Source: Rariglobus sp.
GTDB lineage: Bacteria; Verrucomicrobiota; Verrucomicrobiia; Opitutales; Opitutaceae
DNA: 57,601 bases
Direction: 5' to 3'
Assembly (NCBI GenBank): GCA_029266495.1
Contig: JAQSWS010000022.1
Coordinates: 1 to 57,601, forward strand
Under the pieces are notes generated by a model. It saw only the letters and a program-made list of their open reading frames with translations, did not search any database and had not been told where the DNA came from. The translations under genes and the position numbers were made by a program. Shown one piece after another: positions 17,063-25,808 of the stretch; the stretch's first letter is position 1, and the number at the start of each line of letters is the position of its first letter.

Positions 17063-18523
17063 ATGCACGCCGCAACCATGAAATCCGTGCAAAAATCAAT
17101 TGCCTCCGATTTGCCGGCGGGAGCATCGGCCCCGGATGCGCTCACGCTTCTGATGATCGGTGACGAGGCGCGCAACCGGCGCCTTCTCGCCTTCGGTTTG
17201 GTCGCGGAAAATGACGCCGTCACCTGCGTCGGATCGCTCGCCGCGCTGGACGCGCTGCCTTCGACGGGCGGGTTTGGCGTGGCGCTTCTCGACTGGGAAA
17301 TGAAAGCGGCCTCGGCCGGGCTTTTGCTGCAGCGGCTCCGTCAGCTTGACCCAGGCATTCCGGTGGTCGCCACGGTTTCCGATGAACTCACGGCGCGCGT
17401 CGTGCGGCAACAGGGCGTTCAGCGTTGCATTACGAAGCCTTTTTCCACGCAGGACTTGAAGGATATGCTGAAGGTCTGCGCCCGCACGCCTCATCCGACG
17501 GCGCCGGACGCGCCCGCAGCCGTCGACGAGTCGGACCGGTCGGAGGATGCGGTGGAGGTCAGTTCACCGGTGGCCTTTGGTTCGAAAAGCCAGCGCATGC
17601 GGCAAATGCTTCAGATCGCCCTGCGGGTGGCTCCGACTTCGGCCAACATCCTCATCCTCGGCGAAAACGGAACCGGCAAGACGGCGCTCGCCCGGGGCAT
17701 CCATGAACGGAGCCTGCGCAAGCGCATGCCGTTCGTGACCGTGAACTGTCCCTGCCTTCAGGCGCAGTTGCTCGAAAGTGAATTATTCGGCCATGTCCGC
17801 GGTTCGTTCACGGGCGCGGTCAGCGACACGTTGGGAAAAGTCGCGGCCGCCGAGGGAGGGACGTTGTTCCTCGACGAAATCGGCGAGCTTCCGCTTGAAA
17901 TCCAGCCGAAGCTTCTGCGCCTCCTGCAGGATCGCCAGTATGAGCGGGTGGGGGAGACGAAGACCCGCCATGCCAACATCCGCGTGCTGGCCGCGACGAA
18001 TCGCGACTTGCGCGAGGAGGTGAAAGCCGGGCGTTTTCGCGAGGATCTGTTTTACCGCTTGAACGTGATCACGGTGGACATGCCGGCGCTGCGCCGCCGA
18101 CCCGAGGACATTCTGCCCCTGGCCGAGGAATTTTTGCGCGAGGTCACCCGGGGCGCGGCGCTGCGGGGAAACCGGACCTTCACACCGGCCGCGCGCCAGG
18201 CGCTGATGGCGCATTCCTGGCCGGGCAATCTGCGCGAGCTGCGCAATGTGGTCGAGCGGGCGGCGATCCTGGGAGAGCGCGACAACATCGATGTCGGGGA
18301 TTTCCCGGTGTTCAACAGCGCCGCAAAGGCGGCGATTCCTCAAGTAGGCGATCTCGTGAGCCTTGCGGAGCTGGAGGAAGCGCATATTCGCGAGGTGGTG
18401 GCCCGCACCCAGACGCTGGGTTATGCCGCCCAAGTGCTCGGCATCAACCAGGCCACCCTTTACCGGAAACGGAAACGCCTGCCCGGAGTGGTCGAACCAT
18501 TTCTGGTGCCACAGGCGGTTTGA
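17063..18523 (+). CDS. NtrC-family sigma-54-dependent response regulator
   Basis: 486 residues. The receiver domain at about 25-140 is somewhat divergent (LLMIGDEARNRRL) but keeps Asp in ALLDWEM and Lys in CITKPFS. The AAA+ sigma-54 interaction domain at about 170-405 has Walker A GENGTGKT, the sigma-54 contact loop as GSFTGA (GAFTGA in most members), Walker B LFLDEIGELP, and an arginine finger region FREDLFYRLN. A Fis-like helix-turn-helix closes the protein (YAAQVLGINQATLYRKRKRL). It should activate RNA polymerase with RpoN at -24/-12 promoters. No kinase gene is adjacent; the kinases a few kilobases upstream are candidates. Confidence 0.95.
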   Translation: MHAATMKSVQKSIASDLPAGASAPDALTLLMIGDEARNRRLLAFGLVAENDAVTCVGSLAALDALPSTGGFGVALLDWEMKAASAGLLLQRLRQLDPGIPVVATVSDELTARVVRQQGVQRCITKPFSTQDLKDMLKVCARTPHPTAPDAPAAVDESDRSEDAVEVSSPVAFGSKSQRMRQMLQIALRVAPTSANILILGENGTGKTALARGIHERSLRKRMPFVTVNCPCLQAQLLESELFGHVRGSFTGAVSDTLGKVAAAEGGTLFLDEIGELPLEIQPKLLRLLQDRQYERVGETKTRHANIRVLAATNRDLREEVKAGRFREDLFYRLNVITVDMPALRRRPEDILPLAEEFLREVTRGAALRGNRTFTPAARQALMAHSWPGNLRELRNVVERAAILGERDNIDVGDFPVFNSAAKAAIPQVGDLVSLAELEEAHIREVVARTQTLGYAAQVLGINQATLYRKRKRLPGVVEPFLVPQAV

Positions 18524-18586
18524 AACGTAGTGATAGGTCGGATACGCTCTGCTCTCTTTTTGGGGGCCGGGCGGTCCGGGATGGCA

Positions 18587-19156
18587 TCAGGGAACCACCT
18601 TGGGGTTGATCTCCGCGGCGCGTTTTTGTTGTTCGCGCACTGCGGGAAGAAGCTTTTTGGCAAAGGCGACAAGCTCCGGATCGGTGGATTTGACGGAGGC
18701 CTTTTCATACAACGTGGCCAGATCGTCGAGGGCGTCCTGCGCCCGTCCGAGGTAATCGGCGTCCACGGCGGCCAGTGCTTTTTCGTTCCAGGTTTTTAAT
18801 TCACCGGATTCCGCCCGCGGTTCCGGCAGGGAGATGTGTTTTTTTTCCGCAAGGGCGCGCAACTCGCGGGTCGCTTCGCCCAGATCGGAGATCAGCTGGC
18901 GCGCGAGGGCGGTGACCTGACGGGTGCTCGCGCGTTCGGCGACCAACTGGGCGATCACCGTTTCATTGTGATTAATTCTGAGGACTTCGATGACGAAGCG
19001 GCGATCGCGCCGGCTGACGGCACCGGCTTCTTTATCGGCGGGCTTTGCCGGAACCCGGTCGGGCATTTCAGCCGCGGGCGCAGCGGGTTGGGCGGATGTG
19101 GAGGGGACCAGCAGCGGAATGAGCAGCAACGAAAGGAAGGGGAGGGAACATTTCAT
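18587..19156 (-). CDS. DUF4142 protein, exported
   Basis: 189 residues. A signal peptide (about 1-24, ending near STSAQP) is followed by an alanine/proline linker and a four-helix DUF4142 domain (about 45-185): RFVIEVLRINHNETVIAQL, STRQVTALARQLISDLGEAT, and a C-terminal AFAKKLLPAVREQQKRA. Family members are ferritin-like helical bundles in the periplasm of unknown function. The usual D-H motif of the second helix (M-V-x-D-H) is replaced here by LISDLGEAT, so this copy is divergent from the second DUF4142 gene at 28679. The start was placed at MKCSLPFL to give a normal signal peptide. Confidence 0.85.
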   Translation of the reverse strand: MKCSLPFLSLLLIPLLVPSTSAQPAAPAAEMPDRVPAKPADKEAGAVSRRDRRFVIEVLRINHNETVIAQLVAERASTRQVTALARQLISDLGEATRELRALAEKKHISLPEPRAESGELKTWNEKALAAVDADYLGRAQDALDDLATLYEKASVKSTDPELVAFAKKLLPAVREQQKRAAEINPKVVP

Positions 19157-19196
19157 GCAGATCAGGGGATTGAACAACTTTGGACTGACTTACGGA

Positions 19197-19246
19197 CGAG
19201 CCCGGCCAGGTCGCACATGCGGTGCGCCCTGGCCGGGCTCGTTTTT
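19197..19246 (+). terminator. Strong hairpin with T run on the plus strand
   Basis: A 14-base-pair perfect stem (CGAGCCCGGCCAGG at 19197-19210 and its complement at 19228-19241), a 17-base loop, then TTTTT. It is terminator-like only on the plus strand, yet both flanking genes run on the minus strand. It may end an antisense or small RNA, or act as a 5' leader structure of the DUF4142 gene, which starts 41 bases away. Confidence 0.55.
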
Positions 19247-19341
19247 CAGGAAGCGCCCTTCAGAGGATCTCGCCGTCGTAGGGGTGATCGACGGCAAGAC
19301 TCGGAGGGGAAGTGAAGGGCGTGATAACGCCGCCGCGATAT

Positions 19342-19737
19342 TCAGCGCTTGGCGCGGGACGCCGGGGCGGGCTTGGCACCGGCGCCGGTCGAGCCGCTTT
19401 TGGCAGCGGGGGATTTCGAGGAGACCACGAGTTTTTCCGTGTCGCCCGGCTTGGCGGCCGTGGCGGGTTTCCGCGTGCTGGTGGATTTGCCGAGCCGGGT
19501 GCGTGGCTTGCCCAGGCTGGTGGCTTCATCGAAGCCCCGGGCCGCCACTGCGGTGTCCCCGTTGCCCTCCACCTGGGAGTCGACGCCGAGGAGCTGGCGT
19601 TCGGCTTCAAGCCAGATTTCGGTGTCACGTCCCTGGGGGCGGCCGTAGCGCTCCCAGAGTTCACGTGCACGTTGCGAAATGTCTTCTTGGGAAGCGGAAG
19701 CGGCCAGCGAGCCGTTTTGAGAAACTGATTTGTTCAT
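19342..19737 (-). CDS. DUF2934 domain protein with basic disordered tail
   Basis: 131 residues. Residues about 17-50 match DUF2934: ISQRARELWERYGRPQGRDT then IWLEAERQLLG. The rest (about 55-131) is a low-complexity Lys/Ala/Ser/Thr/Pro tail with no predicted fold (TRKPATAAKPGDTEK, GAGAKPAPASRAKR). DUF2934 proteins are small, often encoded near stress genes, and of unknown function. The basic tail would allow nucleic acid or membrane binding, but that is only a guess. A candidate regulatory motif lies 60 bases upstream. The gene stands between the DUF748 and DUF4142 genes in the same orientation. Confidence 0.85.
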   Translation of the reverse strand: MNKSVSQNGSLAASASQEDISQRARELWERYGRPQGRDTEIWLEAERQLLGVDSQVEGNGDTAVAARGFDEATSLGKPRTRLGKSTSTRKPATAAKPGDTEKLVVSSKSPAAKSGSTGAGAKPAPASRAKR

Positions 19738-19797
19738 GGAATCGTCTTTAATACCCTAATCTTTCCTCCGGCTTGTTTGTATCAGGCGGTTTCTGCA

Positions 19798-19814
19798 GCC
19801 GGCATAGGGGAATT
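19798..19814 (-). promoter_or_regulatory. Candidate motif upstream of the DUF2934 gene
   Basis: On the minus strand it reads AATTCCCCTATGCCGGC, then TGCAG, matching the right half of the elements at 16976 and 28587 (CCCC-ATGGCTGCA). It is about 60 bases before the gene start. Confidence 0.25.
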
Positions 19815-19859
19815 TTCAGATGAGATCTCCCGGGGGCGGGGCGGAGGTGGACGCTCCCT

Positions 19860-20978
19860 TCATCTGGCGGGGTCGGGGGCAGGCTGCTGCGTGGGAGGAG
19901 GCTCATCATCGCGGCCCTCGAACAGGGCGCGACCGAAGCCATTGCGCATGAGGTTTACGATGGTGGGCCAGACGCCTACCTTGGTTTCTTCAAAATTTCC
20001 GGAGAACGGAACACGCGTGGCCACCTGTTCGCTTCGGTCATTTTTCACAACGGACGAAATCCCGCTTACGATGCTTTCCCACATCCGGCGCAACGGGCTT
20101 TTGTTTTCGTCGGACAGGTTCTTGAATTCCACGTTCTCGACAAAAGGCTTCAGGTAACCCTCGAAAGCACCGTCCGCGGCGTTGACCTCCACGTAGAGCT
20201 GGAAGGTGCCCGCCGACACGTCGACGTTGGCATAGGCCTCGAGAAAATCATTCAGGGCGACCAGGTCCACGTCCTGCAAATCCAGCTTGAGTTTGAAGCG
20301 AGGCTGGTCGGCGAGAGGATCGCCTTGGACAAACAAAGTCAGACGCCCGCCGCCGATCGTCACGCCCTCCGCGCTGAGCACGGCGGGATCGGGGCCGTCC
20401 TCCTCGCTTGCGGTGTTACGGAGGCCGGTGGTCACGACATGCAGGTCGTAGATGGCCACGTCGACGGGGGGCGTGCTGGTCGAATCGACAAAGCTGAGTT
20501 CGCCGCGACTGATCTCCAATTGCGTGATCTCGATGGGAAAAAGGTCCTTGATCACCTCATTCCATCGCCGGCCTTCTTCCTTCGGATCGACGGGAGCGCC
20601 CGATTTGGTGATTCGCATGCGGGGCGCGACGAGAAAGATGTCACTCACAAAGCGCCGGTGAAACAGTTCGCCCCACGCCAGCGAGAAATCAACGACCTCG
20701 GCGGAAAAAAACGGTTCGAGGCGGGCATCTTCGCGCTTGAGGATCGAGACGCCCTTGAGGCGGTAGGCTCCACGGATGAGCTGAAGGTCGATATCCTCGA
20801 CTTTTCCCGAGTAGCCTTCGACCTGTGCGAGCCGGTTATTGACGGCCCGCCGGATCGCGAAGGGCAGGGCGATGCGGAGCGCGAGCAGGATCAGCACGAA
20901 GACCCCGACCCACGCCCAAAACCGGGGACGCAATAAAAACCAGGAGCGGAGGCGATGGACATGGGGCAGGAGTGTCAT
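19860..20978 (-). CDS. DUF748 (AsmA-like) envelope protein
   Basis: 372 residues. One N-terminal membrane helix (about 20-42, FWAWVGVFVLILLALRIALP) is followed by a periplasmic beta-rich region. Features of DUF748 include VNNRLAQVEGYSGKVEDIDL, the strand repeat ending YRLKGVSI, and later LEISRGELSFVDSTSTPPVD. This family belongs to the AsmA/TamB-like group thought to span the envelope and move lipids, but it is much shorter than typical DUF748 proteins (often over 900 residues), so it may be a one-domain version. The C-terminus has a proline-rich tail. No partner gene is adjacent. Confidence 0.8.
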   Translation of the reverse strand: MTLLPHVHRLRSWFLLRPRFWAWVGVFVLILLALRIALPFAIRRAVNNRLAQVEGYSGKVEDIDLQLIRGAYRLKGVSILKREDARLEPFFSAEVVDFSLAWGELFHRRFVSDIFLVAPRMRITKSGAPVDPKEEGRRWNEVIKDLFPIEITQLEISRGELSFVDSTSTPPVDVAIYDLHVVTTGLRNTASEEDGPDPAVLSAEGVTIGGGRLTLFVQGDPLADQPRFKLKLDLQDVDLVALNDFLEAYANVDVSAGTFQLYVEVNAADGAFEGYLKPFVENVEFKNLSDENKSPLRRMWESIVSGISSVVKNDRSEQVATRVPFSGNFEETKVGVWPTIVNLMRNGFGRALFEGRDDEPPPTQQPAPDPAR

Positions 20979-20987
20979 CTCCGTAAA

Positions 20988-21021
20988 GAGAAACGCCCCG
21001 CAGAAAAGTTCTGCGGGGCGT
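20988..21021 (-). terminator. Rho-independent terminator after the outer-membrane barrel gene
   Basis: A 13-base-pair stem: ACGCCCCGCAGAA at 20993-21005 pairs with 21009-21021, with a 3-base loop. On the minus strand it is followed by TTCTCTTT. It lies 22 bases after the stop of the barrel gene. Confidence 0.85.
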
Positions 21022-21043
21022 GTTGAATTTACTGATTGGGTTT

Positions 21044-21577
21044 TTAGAAGTTAAAACCGACGCCGAGACTCCAGAGAATGGCGCCGTCATCGAAATTATC
21101 GGTGGCACCGTCAGAGTCATTGAACGTCCATGCGTAGTTGATGAGCGCAAAGACGAAGGTCTTTTCCTTCACATACAGCTTGAGACCACCCTCGATGCCC
21201 GCAGCCCAGGTGTCACTGGTGGTGTCACCATACAGGCCGCCGAAATTGAGGCCGATGAAGGGACGGAGGTTGTCCGTTCCGAAGTGCTGGTCGATGGCGA
21301 CGAACGTGGAGCCATCCCAATCGGAGTCGCTGCTCGAGCCGTTGGAGTAGTTGACGGACTGGCGCAAGGAGACCTCGAACGAGTCAGTGAGGAAGTAGCC
21401 GAGCGAGGCGCCTATTCCGCCGCCTGAGTTGTCGAAGTCCTTATTTGTTGAACCGTTGCCGCCAAGCGTGAGTTCCCAGTCACCGACTTCAGGCCCGAAG
21501 CCGTATTGGGCGTGGGCCGTGAAGGCCGAGGCGAGGAACAACGAGGAGACTGCAAGGATCAGTTTGGTTTTATTCAT
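21044..21577 (-). CDS. Outer-membrane beta-barrel protein
   Basis: 177 residues. A clear signal peptide (about 1-23, LILAVSSLFLASAFTAHAQ, cleaved after AHA) precedes alternating aromatic/glycine strands: GDWELTLGGNGS, GIGASLGYFLTDSFEVSLRQ, ALINYAWTFND. The protein ends in the strand SLGVGFNF, with the C-terminal Phe typical of BAM-inserted barrels. Its size suggests an eight-stranded OmpA/OmpX-type barrel. Function is unknown; small barrels of this type are often abundant structural proteins. The gene is monocistronic with a strong terminator. Confidence 0.88.
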   Translation of the reverse strand: MNKTKLILAVSSLFLASAFTAHAQYGFGPEVGDWELTLGGNGSTNKDFDNSGGGIGASLGYFLTDSFEVSLRQSVNYSNGSSSDSDWDGSTFVAIDQHFGTDNLRPFIGLNFGGLYGDTTSDTWAAGIEGGLKLYVKEKTFVFALINYAWTFNDSDGATDNFDDGAILWSLGVGFNF

Positions 21578-22001
21578 TTGGATTTTGGTTTGGTTGGCCC
21601 CGGTCAGGGGGACTCCATCACGCTTTGCGGCGGGGTGTCCGCCTCGCAATGCGCAAGCGGCTCTCGGCTGCCTTAAAACCTTATCGGGAAGCGCCCCGTG
21701 CCGGACATCGGGAAGAGATCAACGCCATCGGGACGGAGCCCGGTGAAGGGCTGGCTTCCGGACGTCCCGCTTCGACCCGCAGGCACGTGAGACACCGGTG
21801 TTGGTGGTGGAATTTCCCGAGGGCGATGCGGCAGGCGAGGACCCCGGTCGGAGTCTTCAGGAATGCCCGGAGGAGCGCCCCTTTTGAAAGCGATGCCGGA
21901 ACGACGTCGGGCCATCGCCGGTCTTGCCGCCCAACAGTGGATATACCCCTCCGTTTCGTTTTCCGGCCGGCACAATCAAACAAATCAAACCAGGAAATCC
22001 C
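21578..22001. other. 424-base intergenic region between divergent genes
   Basis: This stretch separates the barrel gene (minus) and the YflT-like gene (plus) and should hold both promoters. Frames crossing it have no recognisable protein. A motif GTGGATATACCCCTCCG at 21937-21953, about 50 bases before the plus-strand gene, resembles the element at 873. Otherwise I see nothing definite. Confidence 0.5.
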
Positions 22002-22559
22002 ATGTCCAAGAAATCCGTATTTTGCATCGCCACATCCCGCATCCAGGCCGAGCGCATCGTGGCCAGCCTGCGTTCAGCCAATTTTTCCAGCAGCGATATC
22101 TCGGTGTTGTTTCCCGACAAGGAAACGACTCGCGACTTCGCCCATGAGCGAAACACCAAGGCACCCGAAGGCGCGGTCGCGGGGGCGACCACCGGCGGCA
22201 TTGCCGGAGGTGCGCTCGGATGGCTCGTCGGTATCGGCGCCCTTTCCATTCCGGGAGTCGGACCTTTCATCGCGGCCGGTCCGATCATCGCCGCGCTGAG
22301 TGGCATCGGGGTGGGCGCGACCGTTGGCGGCATCACCGGTGGACTCATCGGCTTGGGAATCCCCGAGTTTGAAGCCAAGCGCTACGAAGGAAAAATCAAA
22401 GCGGGCAACATCCTCATCTCCGTGCACACGGAGGACGCCGACGAAGGAGCGGCCGCCAAGCGAATATTCAAGGAGGCGGGGGCCGAGGATATCAGCAGCA
22501 CGGGGGAGGCTTCGGTCCCGAAGGCCGCCAAGGACAATTACGCCATGCATCATCACTGA
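22002..22559 (+). CDS. YflT/general stress 17M-like protein with glycine-rich hydrophobic core
   Basis: 185 residues. The N-terminal alpha/beta part (SVFCIATSRIQAERIVASLR and SSDISVLFPDKETT) resembles the YflT/GSP17M stress-protein fold. The centre (about 50-125) is a glycine-zipper hydrophobic segment, GAVAGATTGGIAGGALGWL and GIGVGATVGGITGGLIG, able to insert in a membrane. The C-terminal domain (about 130-175) is a ferredoxin-like alpha/beta unit: ILISVHTEDADEGAAAKRIF. The protein ends MHHH. The start follows an AGGAAA ribosome binding site. Related proteins rise under general stress. The layout also recalls ActD-type DUF3341 proteins, but there are no partner genes. Confidence 0.8.
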   Translation: MSKKSVFCIATSRIQAERIVASLRSANFSSSDISVLFPDKETTRDFAHERNTKAPEGAVAGATTGGIAGGALGWLVGIGALSIPGVGPFIAAGPIIAALSGIGVGATVGGITGGLIGLGIPEFEAKRYEGKIKAGNILISVHTEDADEGAAAKRIFKEAGAEDISSTGEASVPKAAKDNYAMHHH

Positions 22560-22591
22560 TCATGGCGTGTGTGTAGACGTAGTTGTGTAGC

Positions 22592-22624
22592 AAAAAGGCC
22601 CGGCGTTGGATGCCGGGTCTTTTT
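22592..22624. terminator. Bidirectional Rho-independent terminator
   Basis: The arms AAAAAGGCCCGGC (22592-22604) and GCCGGGTCTTTTT (22612-22624) pair over 13 positions with one G-T wobble. Runs of A on one side and T on the other make it work in both directions, between the convergent YflT-like and YihY genes. Confidence 0.9.
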
Positions 22625-22662
22625 GCGCACGGGGCGCATCGCCGAACGCACGCGCAAGGCCG

Positions 22663-23577
22663 CTAAAGCGAAAGATCACGCCGCACCGGACGGTCGACCT
22701 TGGAGAAATCACGGCCGCCATCGCTCAGGTCGGTGACACGGGTGAATTCCGCTCCAAAAAAAATGATCTGCGCCGCGTAATAGCACCACAACAGCAGGAT
22801 GATCAGGGACCCGGCGGCGCCATAGGCGGAGGCCACGCTGGCGTTGGCGAGGTAAACGCCGAGGGCGGCTTTTCCCACGGTGAAGAACACCGCGGTGAAC
22901 ACCGCGCCGAGCCACACGTGGCGCCAGCGCACGCGTGTGTCAGGCAACAGCCGGAAGATCATGGCCAGCAGCAGCGTGATCACGCTCGTGGACAACACGA
23001 GATCGACCGCCTGAAGCACGAGCGGATGCAGGCTCAACCGGCCAAGCGTGTGTTCGCTTACCCAGCCGAGAAAGGCGCTCGCAATCAGCGAGACCAGCAG
23101 GAGAAAGCCGGTGACGAGGACCATCGTGATGGAAAAAAGCCGTTTAAGAAGCGTGCGCAGCCAATGCATTTTTTGGGGTGGCGGCACGTGCCAGATTACA
23201 TTGAGCGCGTCTTGTAAATGGTGGAAGACGCCGAAGGCGCCGAAGAGCAGGGTGAAACTGCTGATGAAGGTGGCGAGTTGCCCCCCGGGCTTTTTCTCCG
23301 GGCTCTGCACGGCCTCGATTGCGGCGCCGGCCTGCTTGCCTGCGAGGTGTTCGATCTCCCCCAGCACATGGTTGCGCGCCGTATCCTTGCTGTCGAAAAA
23401 GAATCCCGCGAGGGCGATCGTGAGCACCAACATCGGCGCGACTGCGATCGTGGTGTAGAAGGCGAGGGCGGCGCCGAGCCGGCTGACGCTGTCGGAGTAA
23501 AACTCGCGGACGGTCCGCCAGAGCAAACGCGGAAACAATGAGGTGAAACCGGGGGGACTGTCCGCCGTGCGCGACAT
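22663..23577 (-). CDS. YihY/BrkB (UPF0761) family inner-membrane protein
   Basis: 304 residues with about six membrane helices. Family signatures are present: an N-terminal SRLGAALAFYTTIAVAPMLV, HHLQDALNVIWHV in the second loop, and a late helical section SAYGAAGSLIILLLWCYYAA then QIIFFGAEFTRV. Members were once called ribonuclease BN, but that is not supported; they are uncharacterised membrane proteins. The gene follows the ABC1 kinase gene with TGATG (stop TGA, start ATG sharing bases), indicating translational coupling. An ATG three codons earlier is an equally possible start. A terminator follows the stop. Confidence 0.9.
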   Translation of the reverse strand: MSRTADSPPGFTSLFPRLLWRTVREFYSDSVSRLGAALAFYTTIAVAPMLVLTIALAGFFFDSKDTARNHVLGEIEHLAGKQAGAAIEAVQSPEKKPGGQLATFISSFTLLFGAFGVFHHLQDALNVIWHVPPPQKMHWLRTLLKRLFSITMVLVTGFLLLVSLIASAFLGWVSEHTLGRLSLHPLVLQAVDLVLSTSVITLLLAMIFRLLPDTRVRWRHVWLGAVFTAVFFTVGKAALGVYLANASVASAYGAAGSLIILLLWCYYAAQIIFFGAEFTRVTDLSDGGRDFSKVDRPVRRDLSL

Positions 23578-25244
23578 CACGAGCATTTCTTTTTACTGCG
23601 CCGGTCCTGGATGAAGATATTGATGACCAGCCAGAATCCACCGGCGGCGGCGGCGAGGAAGCAGAGGATCGCGATACCTGGATATCCGAAGAGGCTGAAG
23701 GGCGTCTCGATTCGCATCATCAGGGCCGCGCCGACGATGAGGGCGGCGAGCACCAGGCCGGTGGTGATGCGGTTGGCGATCTTCTGCATGCCATCGAGGA
23801 TGATCCTGGCGTCGACCGACTTCACCTTTACCTCGACTTCGGCATTGGTGACGGCGTCGAGAACGCGATTCAGGCGGCCGGGCAGTTGCGTGGTGAAGTC
23901 CTTCAGTTCAAGCAGTGAACTGAAGATGCTGCCCTGCGAGATGTCTTTCTTCATGCGACGCGCCATCAGGTCGGTGACGTTACGCCGGATGGAGGCGTTG
24001 GGATCGAAGGCCGGATCGAGGATGCGGCCGATTTCGTCGAGTTGAAGCAACGTCTTGCCCAGCAAGGTGAGCTCGCTGGGAACGAAGAGTCCGTTGTCGC
24101 GCGCGATGGTGCTGACGTCGAGGAGCGCCTGGCCGGCCTTGATGCTTTCGAGTCCCTGGTCGCGACGCATCAGGATGAGCTGGCTGATTTTCCGTCGCAG
24201 CTCCGCGGGGTCGAACGCAGAGAGTTTTTCGCTGATGCGAATGACGATCTCGGCGGCCTCCTCGCCCTTGCCCTCGCTGACGGCGAGCAGGAGCTTGAGC
24301 AGGTTTTCCTGCATGCCCGGGGCGGTGTGGCCGACCATGCCGAGATCAAGCAGCGCGATGCGGTTGTCGCTCGTAAGAAAGACATTTCCCGGGTGGGGGT
24401 CGGCGTGAAAAATGCCGTCGACGAGGACCTGTTTCAGGTAGGCTTTGAAGAGCTCCTCAACGAGCACCGCTCCATCGATGTCGAGACGGGCCAGCGGACT
24501 GATTGCGGTGATCTTGCGGCCCTGCACACAATCCATCGTGAGCACGCTGCGCGTGCTGTAATCCAGCACGGGCTGCGGCACGGTGATGAGGCTGAATTCC
24601 TGCAGGTTTTTCCCGACGGTGACCAGGTTTTGCGCCTCGTTTTCGTAGTTGAGCTCCTGCTGGATCGTGAGGCGAAACTCCTCGAGGACGGTCTGGAAAC
24701 GATAACGGCTGCCGGCGGAGGTATGCTCGTCGAGGAAGCCGGCGATTTCCGCGAGCACCTCGAAATCCTCGGCGATCTGGGCGCGGATGCCGGGGCGCTG
24801 GACTTTCACGACCACCTCGCGCCCGTCGCGTAACGCGGCCGCGTGCACCTGCCCGAGGGAGGCGGCGGCGAGGGGAGCGGGATCGAAGCGGGAAAAGGCC
24901 TTCGAGATGCGCACGCCGAGTTCGTTCATCACGATCTTCTCCACCTCTTCATACGGGAAGGGCGTGACCTTGTCCTGAAGCCGGGTCAGCGCCTCCTGGT
25001 AAGCATGGGGAAGCAAGTCGGGCCGGCCCGCGAGCACCTGGCCGATCTTGATGTAGGTCGGTCCCATCGCTTCGAGATCGTCGGCGAGTTGATCGGGGGT
25101 CGCATTGCCGATTTTTTTGCCCTCTTTTTCGGGGTCATAAGGCTCATCCATCCCCATGTTTTTCACCAAGTCGGACCGGCCGTATTTCCAAAGAAGGAAG
25201 GCGATCTCTTTGTAGCGTTTCAGGTGGTTGACGGAGAGCTTCAT
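23577..25244 (-). CDS. ABC1/UbiB/AarF-family atypical protein kinase
   Basis: 555 residues. The UbiB-type kinase-like domain has the family K-x-G-Q motif (YIKIGQVLAGRPDLLP), the alanine-rich nucleotide loop PLAAASLGQVHAA, the Lys of VVVKVQRP, an E-x2-ELNYENEAQN motif, the catalytic loop FHADPHPGNVF and the metal motif LLDLGMVG. Two membrane helices close the protein (about 490-540). Such proteins have ATPase activity and help ubiquinone biosynthesis or lipid-soluble cofactor handling at membranes. No ubi or men genes are nearby, so the substrate is open. It is coupled to the YihY gene downstream. The start ATG is at MKLSVNHLKRY. Confidence 0.93.
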   Translation of the reverse strand: MKLSVNHLKRYKEIAFLLWKYGRSDLVKNMGMDEPYDPEKEGKKIGNATPDQLADDLEAMGPTYIKIGQVLAGRPDLLPHAYQEALTRLQDKVTPFPYEEVEKIVMNELGVRISKAFSRFDPAPLAAASLGQVHAAALRDGREVVVKVQRPGIRAQIAEDFEVLAEIAGFLDEHTSAGSRYRFQTVLEEFRLTIQQELNYENEAQNLVTVGKNLQEFSLITVPQPVLDYSTRSVLTMDCVQGRKITAISPLARLDIDGAVLVEELFKAYLKQVLVDGIFHADPHPGNVFLTSDNRIALLDLGMVGHTAPGMQENLLKLLLAVSEGKGEEAAEIVIRISEKLSAFDPAELRRKISQLILMRRDQGLESIKAGQALLDVSTIARDNGLFVPSELTLLGKTLLQLDEIGRILDPAFDPNASIRRNVTDLMARRMKKDISQGSIFSSLLELKDFTTQLPGRLNRVLDAVTNAEVEVKVKSVDARIILDGMQKIANRITTGLVLAALIVGAALMMRIETPFSLFGYPGIAILCFLAAAAGGFWLVINIFIQDRRSKKKCS

Positions 25245-25419
25245 GTTGTTTGCCGGTGGACCCTTGCCCAATGAAAATGACTGACCGCTTTTACCTCGGG
25301 CGGTTCACGGGAATTCCCCGGGAGCGGAGCCGGAACCAAGTGCCGGAACCAATGCAGGTCCGCGTTGACTGTGGGAAACGGGTCGGACCCAATGCACGGC
25401 CCGACCCCGGTTCTCCATC

Positions 25420-25740
25420 ATGTTCACCGCCGCCAAAGATGCGCTCTCCAGTCAGGCCGCCCGCCAGTATGTCAACGGGCTGATCAAACGCTACGGCGAG
25501 GTCGTTGATCTGAAGATCAATTCAAAGGCGAAGTCCGTCGACATCGTGTGTGCCCTGAAGGGTGAGCACGAGCCGGTGTCCGTGCGCGTGGAGAGTTACC
25601 GGATTGAAAGCGAAGGGCCGCGGCGCTTCGTGCATATCGGGACGTGCACAGCTTCGCGCCCGTGGTTGCAAGCGCTGCTCGAGGATCATGCGCGCGGGCG
25701 CCGCCTTGAGTTGCCTTCATGGGCGGCGGCGGCGTTGTAG
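25420..25740 (+). CDS. Hypothetical protein, small and soluble
   Basis: 106 residues with no signal peptide or membrane segment. The sequence starts MFTAAKDALSSQAARQYVNG and continues with beta-type strands (VVDLKINSKAKSVDIVCALK, VSVRVESYRI). It is probably a single alpha/beta domain; I do not recognise the family. Codon use matches its neighbours, and it has an in-frame ATG and a stop well before the next gene, so it appears to be real. The upstream 175 bases hold a GGGAATTCCCC palindrome at 25309-25319 and two copies of GCCGGAACCAA-like sequence. Confidence 0.7.
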   Translation: MFTAAKDALSSQAARQYVNGLIKRYGEVVDLKINSKAKSVDIVCALKGEHEPVSVRVESYRIESEGPRRFVHIGTCTASRPWLQALLEDHARGRRLELPSWAAAAL

Positions 25741-25808
25741 CGCGTCTGGCGTCTGTATCGCGATGGCGGCCGGGACGCTTGGTCGCGTGAAACACGCCAT
25801 CGCTGGCG

